In this document: one piece after another, positions 60,725 through 64,000 of the stretch
Layout of the letters: the number at the start of each line of letters is the position of its first letter
Numbering within the stretch: position 1 is the stretch's first letter
NCBI GenBank assembly: GCA_029558535.1
Contig: JAKQEK010000317.1
Location: forward strand, 58,321 to 122,320
Direction of reading: 5' to 3'
Length of the DNA stretch: 64,000 nt
Source of the DNA: Bacteroidota bacterium
Lineage (GTDB): Bacteria > Bacteroidota > Bacteroidia > Bacteroidales > ML635J-15
Made by a program: the position numbers and the translations under genes
Notes under the pieces: generated by a model
Databases searched by the model: none
The model's input: the letters and a program-made list of their open reading frames with translations, nothing else
Told to the model about the DNA's origin: nothing

Positions 60725-61080
60725 GTATTTACATTTTATATGAACTTTACAAATATAACTAATTTATTATTTTGTTGCAACGATTGGATGTATTTATAAC
60801 TTGAATATAGTTAACTCCGGCATAATCCTCAAAGCAAAAGATGGCGACAACTACTTCCGCATCCTCGTTGACAATAATGGAACTCTTTATACCGAACAAG
60901 TAAATATCAAATAACTCCCCCCGAAAAAACAAGATTTCCCCCACCTCAAAAAAACAAGATCAAAAATTATTCTTATTTTTTCCCATCCTGTTGAAAAATT
61001 TTGTATATTGCAAATGAATTGAAGAATTAGAGAAAGACGGATTTTCTACACAATTTTTTGAACTTTTAAACATAGTTTTT
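60725..61080 (+). other. 356-bp intergenic region with an orphan gene fragment
   Basis: Bases 60759-60914 are open on the plus strand without a start codon (separate entry). The following 60915-60960 is C-rich and contains a short direct repeat (AAAAAACAAGAT twice, 20 bp apart). 60961-61080 is AT-rich leader for the gene at 61081, where I see no good promoter match. Confidence 0.6.
60759..60914 (+). pseudogene. Orphan 3' end of a tail-fibre-like protein gene
   Basis: A plus-strand frame of 51 codons ends at TAA 60912-60914. From about 60810 it reads IVNSGIILKAKDGDNYFRIL, then VDNNGTLYTEQVNIK. This resembles the C-terminal end of Bacteroidota repeat/tail-fibre-like proteins (...GxxLKxxDGxxFRxxVDNxGTLxTxxV). 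No start codon, signal peptide or 5' part is present. The minus-strand reading of the same bases is a shadow. The nearby partial gene at 62600 belongs to the same broad protein type, so the fragment may have been left by rearrangement or gene replacement. Confidence 0.5.
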
Positions 61081-62589
61081 ATGAAAACAACAACGTTACT
61101 TTTTATGCTAATAGTTTCTTTTAGTATAGTAGCTTTTTCTCAGCAGCACCCCGAAGTAAAACGCACATGGCATTGGTATTTTGGATGGAATGCAGGACTA
61201 GACTTTAGCAGTGGTACAATACAGGAAGATTTAGACGGACAAGTCGATATAGATGAAGGAGCTTGTTCCATTTCTGACACTGCCGGCAATTTGCTTTTTT
61301 ATGCAGGACCAAATGGCGGAACCCTACCCGGAGAAAACAATATGACAGTATATAATGCTAACCATGAGGTAATGCAAAACGGAACAGATATAGACTGTGG
61401 CTGGAGTGGCAGACAAAATAGTATTATCGTCCCTTTGCCCGAAAGTGATAATATTTATTATTTGTTTACAATTGGACACTACTCAGAACCTTATGAAACT
61501 CAATTAGGATTCAAATATAATATTATTGATATGAGTTTAGATGAAGGAATGGGAGCAGTAACTCAAAAAAATATTGAAATATGTCCGAGTCCAACCTATG
61601 ACACATTTAGCGAAATTCTCACAGCGGTTCATCATGCAAATTGTAAAGATATTTGGATAATGATTCATCGTTTTAATGCAGATGAATTTTTAGTATATAA
61701 ACTGACCGAAAATGGCTTGGATGCTGAACCCGTAGTAAATAATATCGGATATCATACTTCAAATTGTATAGGCTGGGGAATGAAATTTTCTCCAAATGGT
61801 AAATATGCAGCAGTAAATAAATCTTATATGTGGTTATCTCTTAATGAACAGATAGACACATTAGAATTATATAAATTCGATAATGAAACCGGTGTGTTGT
61901 CAGATAGGATTGCAATACCTATGGATTCTTCATTGTGTGGAAAGGAATTTTCATTTCAAAATGATTTGCTATACACCTTTGAAATACACGAATATGAATT
62001 AAATGTTGGTCCATCAATTTTTCAATATGATATAAGCAAATGGCAAGAGTTTTATATTATGGGTTCAAAAACACTTATAGGTAATTACTCGTTTCCAATA
62101 CCTGATTTACATCTGACACCTTTAAATACAATTATTATTGGAGGAGATTTAAGAGAAAACATAGGAGTAATAGAACACCCCGACGTGCTAGGTATAGGCT
62201 GTTCGGTTAACGAAAATGCTTTGACTATTACAAATAATACTGCATGGAACTTTCCTAATTTTGTACGTTCATATTTTAATACAGATAGTACAGCATACAA
62301 TTGTAATCAAGTTTCTGTGGATGATGTTATAAGTAATCAAACTTTTGAAGTATATCCCAATCCCTTTGCCAAACAAGCAGAAATAAAAACATATAATCGA
62401 GAAATAATTTATTATAACTTATACGATTTAAAAGGGAATCAAATGACTCAAAATAATGATTATAAATTAAGGAAAACTGATGATGCCTATGTGTTCGTCA
62501 ATAAAAAACTGAATGGAGGAATTTATATTTTAAGCGGTGTGTTCGCCGATAAAGAACAATTTAATATTAAACTTAGTGTTAACAATTAA
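61081..62589 (+). CDS. T9SS type A sorting domain-containing secreted protein
   Basis: A 502-aa secreted protein. Signal peptide (to ~AFSQ). The N-terminal two thirds form a propeller-like domain that begins with WHWYFGWNAGLDFSSG, the pattern common in Bacteroidota cargo proteins, with later FYAGPNGGTLPG and KFSPNGKYAAVN blades. The C-terminal ~75 residues form a type A sorting domain (FEVYPNPFAKQAEIK, YDLKGNQM, LNGGIYILSG). Function unknown; probably surface attached. The next gene starts 10 bp later and is likely in the same operon. Confidence 0.85.
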   Translation: MKTTTLLFMLIVSFSIVAFSQQHPEVKRTWHWYFGWNAGLDFSSGTIQEDLDGQVDIDEGACSISDTAGNLLFYAGPNGGTLPGENNMTVYNANHEVMQNGTDIDCGWSGRQNSIIVPLPESDNIYYLFTIGHYSEPYETQLGFKYNIIDMSLDEGMGAVTQKNIEICPSPTYDTFSEILTAVHHANCKDIWIMIHRFNADEFLVYKLTENGLDAEPVVNNIGYHTSNCIGWGMKFSPNGKYAAVNKSYMWLSLNEQIDTLELYKFDNETGVLSDRIAIPMDSSLCGKEFSFQNDLLYTFEIHEYELNVGPSIFQYDISKWQEFYIMGSKTLIGNYSFPIPDLHLTPLNTIIIGGDLRENIGVIEHPDVLGIGCSVNENALTITNNTAWNFPNFVRSYFNTDSTAYNCNQVSVDDVISNQTFEVYPNPFAKQAEIKTYNREIIYYNLYDLKGNQMTQNNDYKLRKTDDAYVFVNKKLNGGIYILSGVFADKEQFNIKLSVNN

Positions 62590-62599
62590 ACTTGAAATT

Positions 62600-64000
62600 A
62601 TGAAAAGAATAAATTTGATTATTATTGCAATGCTATTTAGTTGTATTGCTTTTTCTCAATGGGATATGGGTGGTAATCCCTTAAATAGATTTGGAGCTAC
62701 AAAATATGGACCTTTAAACAATAATTTTCGTTCAATAGGTATTGGTCACAAGCAATCTTCTTTAGTTGATGGATGGACAATTGCAAATCCTCCGAGAGCA
62801 GCTTTGCATGTGAATGATTTTTATTTGGATGATCCACCAAGTTGGGTTTTTACACCCGGTCAAGTTTTTCGTACCGATGGTCCATCCAACCGAGACAATA
62901 TGTGGCAAATGTTTACCGGCAATAATTACGGCAATTCAACCGAAAAAGCCCGCTTGTTTGTACCTGCCAATACTAATGATTTTGTAGTACAAGCCTCGGA
63001 GATATTTGGTACAATAAGGTTTAATCTAGGCGCTATTCAGCGAATGATATTGCGGGACGGTTTAGGACAGGTACATGTAGGTATTGGCAACAATTTCTCC
63101 GACCCACAGCACATGATACATGTACATACTACACCGTTAATTGTAGGGTTTCCGACACCTGACGCTATGATTGGTTTTACCCACAACCTCACCGGCGCCG
63201 CCACCACAGACGGCTTCCTCGTAGGCATTAATTCCGATGGTACGGCAGAGTTGAGGCAGCAGGAGGATTTCCCTATAAGAATATTTACCAACGAGGGAGT
63301 AAATAACAATCAGCGTATGATAATCAGCCATGACGCAGCGTCAAATGTGCCACGTGTAGGTATAGGAACGGAAACTTTATTAGAGCCTCGTACATTTTTA
63401 CATATAGGTCAGGATATAGATGTAAATGGTAATGGATATAGAACATGGATGAATATAGGCGAACTTGTTGTTAATGATCAAAATGATAATATGTATTTTG
63501 GGTTTCCTAATAGGGAGATTGGGATTTCAGACCACATAATAAACTGGGGAAGTAAAAATTCAATAGATGAAAACAATAGGTTAAGATTTATAAATACTAC
63601 TGGAGATCCTGCAGTAACATCAGGTAGCACGCAAGGTCTTGAGGTAGCTCGTATGGTAGTCGTAGGGGATGTCATAGAAGAAGGTCGAATGGGAATAGGA
63701 GATTTTTATAATCTTGGCGAAGACCCAACACAAACACTTGATGTTGATGGTAATGCAAGACTAAGGGATTTGCCGGTAAATTTTCATGATGAAACACTTA
63801 CAAGATGTGTGGTTGTGGATGATGACGGAGTTTTGCACTGGAGAAATTTTACAGGTGGCGGACCTGGTACTACGCTTGGTAATGAGTGTGATGGACCTAT
63901 CACTAATCCATTAAATGTCAACTGGGAAATTCCATTAGATGAATATAATTTTGTTTTCTCGGGACAATTTCCGAATAAAACAAGAGTAGGTATTGGCATT
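62600..64000 (+). CDS. Exported tail-fibre-like repeat protein, N-terminal part (cut by window edge)
   Basis: The ATG at 62600 opens 467 codons with no stop before the window end. Signal peptide (MKRINLIIIAMLF..., to ~AFSQ). The body is built from short modules seen in Bacteroidota tail-fibre/S74-peptidase-like proteins: PRAALHVNDFYL, GQVHVGIGNNFSDPQHMIHV, IGFTHNLTGAATTDGFLVG, INSDGTAELRQQEDFPIRIF, RVGIGTETLLEPRTFLHIG and EDPTQTLDVDGNARLRDLP. No chaperone domain is seen within the window. Bases 63180-63300 are clearly richer in GC than the rest and coincide with the THNLTGAATTDG module. Function unknown. Confidence 0.8.
   Translation, partial: MKRINLIIIAMLFSCIAFSQWDMGGNPLNRFGATKYGPLNNNFRSIGIGHKQSSLVDGWTIANPPRAALHVNDFYLDDPPSWVFTPGQVFRTDGPSNRDNMWQMFTGNNYGNSTEKARLFVPANTNDFVVQASEIFGTIRFNLGAIQRMILRDGLGQVHVGIGNNFSDPQHMIHVHTTPLIVGFPTPDAMIGFTHNLTGAATTDGFLVGINSDGTAELRQQEDFPIRIFTNEGVNNNQRMIISHDAASNVPRVGIGTETLLEPRTFLHIGQDIDVNGNGYRTWMNIGELVVNDQNDNMYFGFPNREIGISDHIINWGSKNSIDENNRLRFINTTGDPAVTSGSTQGLEVARMVVVGDVIEEGRMGIGDFYNLGEDPTQTLDVDGNARLRDLPVNFHDETLTRCVVVDDDGVLHWRNFTGGGPGTTLGNECDGPITNPLNVNWEIPLDEYNFVFSGQFPNKTRVGIGI

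Noticed and set aside
60759..60944. Minus-strand ORF of 61 codons
   Set aside because: The plus-strand reading of the same bases gives a recognisable protein C-terminus, so this is a shadow.
63037..64000. Several minus-strand ORFs near the window end
   Set aside because: They lie opposite one long plus-strand frame from 62600 with a signal peptide and family-typical modules; they are shadows.

Overview
The window is AT-rich DNA from a member of the Bacteroidota, most likely an uncultured, probably gliding relative of the Bacteroidales/Marinilabiliales. The evidence is internal. Five complete proteins end in type A sorting domains of the type IX secretion system (T9SS) and two end in the gliding-motility-associated (type B) C-terminal domain. 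There are three PorP/SprF-family outer-membrane proteins, a GldB-like protein, a FISUMP-domain protein, and promoters of the form TTTG-N18/19-TAnnTTTG. Housekeeping genes are scattered among long surface-protein genes. I saw no rRNA, tRNA, CRISPR array, phage module or intact insertion sequence.

Layout. 1-1.9 kb: minus-strand exported protein (cut by the window edge), GNAT acetyltransferase and a double thioredoxin-fold protein. 1.9-13.8 kb: plus-strand pepD dipeptidase, a LysM/periplasmic-binding-fold protein, a small exported protein followed by a 1224-aa SprB-repeat adhesin, then a PASTA protein / T9SS cargo / RluA pseudouridine synthase operon. 13.8-19.9 kb: two T9SS cargo proteins. The first is flanked by a 12-G homopolymer, imperfect inverted repeats and a structured hairpin. 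19.9-24.7 kb: a minus-strand operon of transketolase N subunit, VWA protein, transketolase C subunit, ECF sigma factor, anti-sigma-like protein and Spy/CpxP-like protein. 25-29.8 kb: LolC/E-type permease, PrsW protease and a small membrane protein, facing hisS and ychF. 30-36.6 kb: an accessory stretch with a transglutaminase-like membrane protein, a PKD lipoprotein, a decayed papain-like protease, an unlisted 58-aa GldL-like membrane protein, a lipoprotein, and three tandem paralogous small lipoproteins. 36.7-45.7 kb: nadE, a beta-barrel protein, a GldB-like protein, DUF4924 and S4 proteins, a large exported protein, a TlpA-type thioredoxin and engB. 45.7-60.7 kb: a long minus-strand surface block: FISUMP protein, propeller protein, 1741-aa peptidoglycan-recognition-type amidase with T9SS signal, small exported protein, 1303-aa SprB-repeat adhesin and three PorP/SprF genes. 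60.7-64 kb: an orphan 3' gene fragment, a T9SS cargo protein and a partial tail-fibre-like repeat protein running off the end.

How it fits together. The repeat adhesins and T9SS cargo are likely exported through a T9SS encoded elsewhere. The PorP/SprF proteins beside the 1303-aa adhesin are the expected outer-membrane partners for type B cargo. The ECF sigma, anti-sigma and Spy-like trio looks like an envelope-stress circuit. The most unusual points are the inverted-repeat-flanked T9SS gene with its hairpin and poly-G tract, the amidase-headed giant cargo protein, the VWA gene between the two transketolase halves, and the GldL-like microprotein. No clearly new defence or biosynthetic system was recognised.
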